Source: CAYXWM01 sp964392115 (GTDB taxonomy: Bacteria; Bacillota; Clostridia; Lachnospirales; WRBF01). Taken from it: DNA of 39,083 bases. Location of the stretch: NCBI GenBank assembly GCA_964392115.1, contig CAYMOU010000010.1, forward strand, positions 1 through 39,083, given 5' to 3'. The position numbers and the translations under genes are program-made. The notes under the pieces were generated by a model, which was not told where the DNA came from, made no database searches, and worked only from the letters and a program-made list of their open reading frames with translations. This document shows, piece after piece, positions 38,252 through 39,083 of the stretch (the stretch's first letter is position 1; every line of letters begins with the position of its first letter).

Positions 38252-39083
38252 ATGAGTAACGCAGCTATAGAATTACAACGTACACCGGACGGAAATGTTC
38301 CTGCAGGAGCAAGTGTAAAATTTAACGTAGTTCCTTTGCTTTCGGGAAACATTGCATATAACCCGGCTACCGGCACTATTACGTTAAACAACCCGGGAAG
38401 ATATGTGGTTAACTGGTGGGTTACCACACAAACTTCACTTTCAGCAACAGGTGTTGAATTTGCAATTACAACCTCACAAGGTGATTTTATATTGGGCGAT
38501 TCGCCCATAAAAACCGGAGAAGTAGTGGGCTTTGCCATAATTGAAACAACTACACCCGGTGTTACCATGAATTTGGTTAACGCAACCGGCCTTCCGGTAT
38601 TATTGTCCAGCATAGTTCCTATAAAGGCTTCTCTTATAGCCGTTCAACACGATATTAACGGCCCTACAGGCGATACAGGACCTACCGGACCTACGGGTGT
38701 TACCGGCCCGACAGGCCCAACAGGTGATACCGGTCCTACAGGCTTTACAGGTGATACAGGTCCTACCGGAGATACCGGCCCTACAGGCCCCACAGGTGAT
38801 ACCGGTCCTACCGGCTTTACAGGTGACACAGGTCCTACCGGAGATACCGGCCCTACAGGCCCCACAGGCTTTACAGGACCTACCGGCTTTACAGGTGATA
38901 CAGGTCCTACCGGAGATACAGGCCCTACAGGTCCTACAGGTGATACCGGTCCTACCGGCTTTACAGGTGACACAGGTCCTACCGGAGATACCGGCCCTAC
39001 AGGCCCCACAGGCTTTACAGGACCTACCGGCTTTACAGGTGATACAGGTCCTACCGGAGATACCGGCCCTACAGGCCCCACAG
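38252..39083 (+). CDS. Collagen-like protein with N-terminal BclA-like domain (partial, runs off window)
   Basis: The open frame starts at an ATG 6 bases after GGAGG and continues to the end of the window without a stop, at least 277 residues. Residues 1-136 form a globular domain homologous to the C-terminal domain of the preceding protein. They share YNPATGTITL-like, PGRYVVNWWV, GEVVGFA-like and VPIKAS segments. From residue 137 GPT/GDT/GFT collagen triplets run to the window edge. Domain order is thus reversed relative to its neighbour. It lacks a His/Cys-rich N-terminal region, so how it attaches is unclear. It is almost surely co-transcribed with the first gene. Confidence 0.85.
   Translation, partial: MSNAAIELQRTPDGNVPAGASVKFNVVPLLSGNIAYNPATGTITLNNPGRYVVNWWVTTQTSLSATGVEFAITTSQGDFILGDSPIKTGEVVGFAIIETTTPGVTMNLVNATGLPVLLSSIVPIKASLIAVQHDINGPTGDTGPTGPTGVTGPTGPTGDTGPTGFTGDTGPTGDTGPTGPTGDTGPTGFTGDTGPTGDTGPTGPTGFTGPTGFTGDTGPTGDTGPTGPTGDTGPTGFTGDTGPTGDTGPTGPTGFTGPTGFTGDTGPTGDTGPTGPT
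38795..39082 (+). repeat. Two 144-bp tandem repeats in the second collagen-like gene
   Basis: 38795-38938 and 38939-39082 are identical except for two bases near their ends. Each encodes 48 residues (16 triplets) mixing GDT, GPT and GFT. Shorter versions of the same blocks occur just upstream. More copies may continue beyond the window edge. Confidence 0.92.

Noticed and set aside
37392..39081. Long minus-strand open frames rich in GPVGPV across the collagen repeats
   Set aside because: They are mirror frames of the GC-rich GPT triplets on the plus strand, with no ribosome sites and repeat-dependent composition.
38660..39083. Short tandem repeats considered as a CRISPR array or other non-coding array
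   Set aside because: The 9-base period stays in frame with Gly-X-Y codons and follows a normal start codon. There are no unique spacers.

Overview
The window looks like a chromosomal segment from an anaerobic, endospore-forming member of the Clostridia with a low-to-moderate G+C genome. The spore gene spoIVA, two collagen-like exosporium-type proteins, an anaerobic sulfite reductase operon (asrABC), ferrous-iron uptake (feoAAB) and strong AGGAGG ribosome sites all fit this. No rRNA, tRNA, CRISPR array or phage gene was seen. The genus cannot be named from the sequence alone.

Left third (1-14400). A minus-strand feo operon (two feoA, feoB, a small Cys-rich feoB partner) faces a DtxR-family metalloregulator, with three TTAGG/CCTAA palindromes as likely operators. 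A DUF2935 protein, a MerR regulator and trmO follow. The trmO promoter has the 19-bp spacer and dyad typical of MerR targets. Next come a poly-HAMP chemoreceptor, a membrane-anchored FMN-binding protein, a small Cys-rich, probably spore-coat protein behind a SigK-like promoter, a Crp/Fnr regulator and asrABC.

Middle (14400-27900). A LacI regulator precedes a roughly 12-kb sugar operon behind a promoter carrying LacI-type palindromes. The operon encodes a twin set of about 400-residue bicupin proteins, an Rbs-like ABC importer, a FucU-type mutarotase, a DUF4432 aldose-epimerase-like protein, a LyxK-like L-xylulokinase, an UlaE-type 3-epimerase, an AraD-type 4-epimerase and a Gfo/Idh/MocA oxidoreductase. 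The kinase and epimerases spell L-xylulose to L-xylulose-5-P to L-ribulose-5-P to D-xylulose-5-P. The imported sugar is unknown, with L-lyxose or a related sugar or polyol as candidates. Short palindromic repeats sit between several of the genes.

Right third (27900-39083). It holds a YeiH-type transporter, birA, bioY with a likely BirA operator, spoIVA, an SPFH protein, capF/capE for a UDP-L-FucNAc-type sugar nucleotide, and two collagen-like genes. The two collagen-like proteins share one globular domain placed at opposite ends: C-terminal in the first, N-terminal in the second. The second gene runs off the window inside a nearly perfect 144-bp tandem repeat. Two related 139-158-bp elements with TA-flanked inverted ends lie upstream of the SPFH gene and the first collagen-like gene. 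The most interesting parts are this spore-surface locus and the sugar operon.
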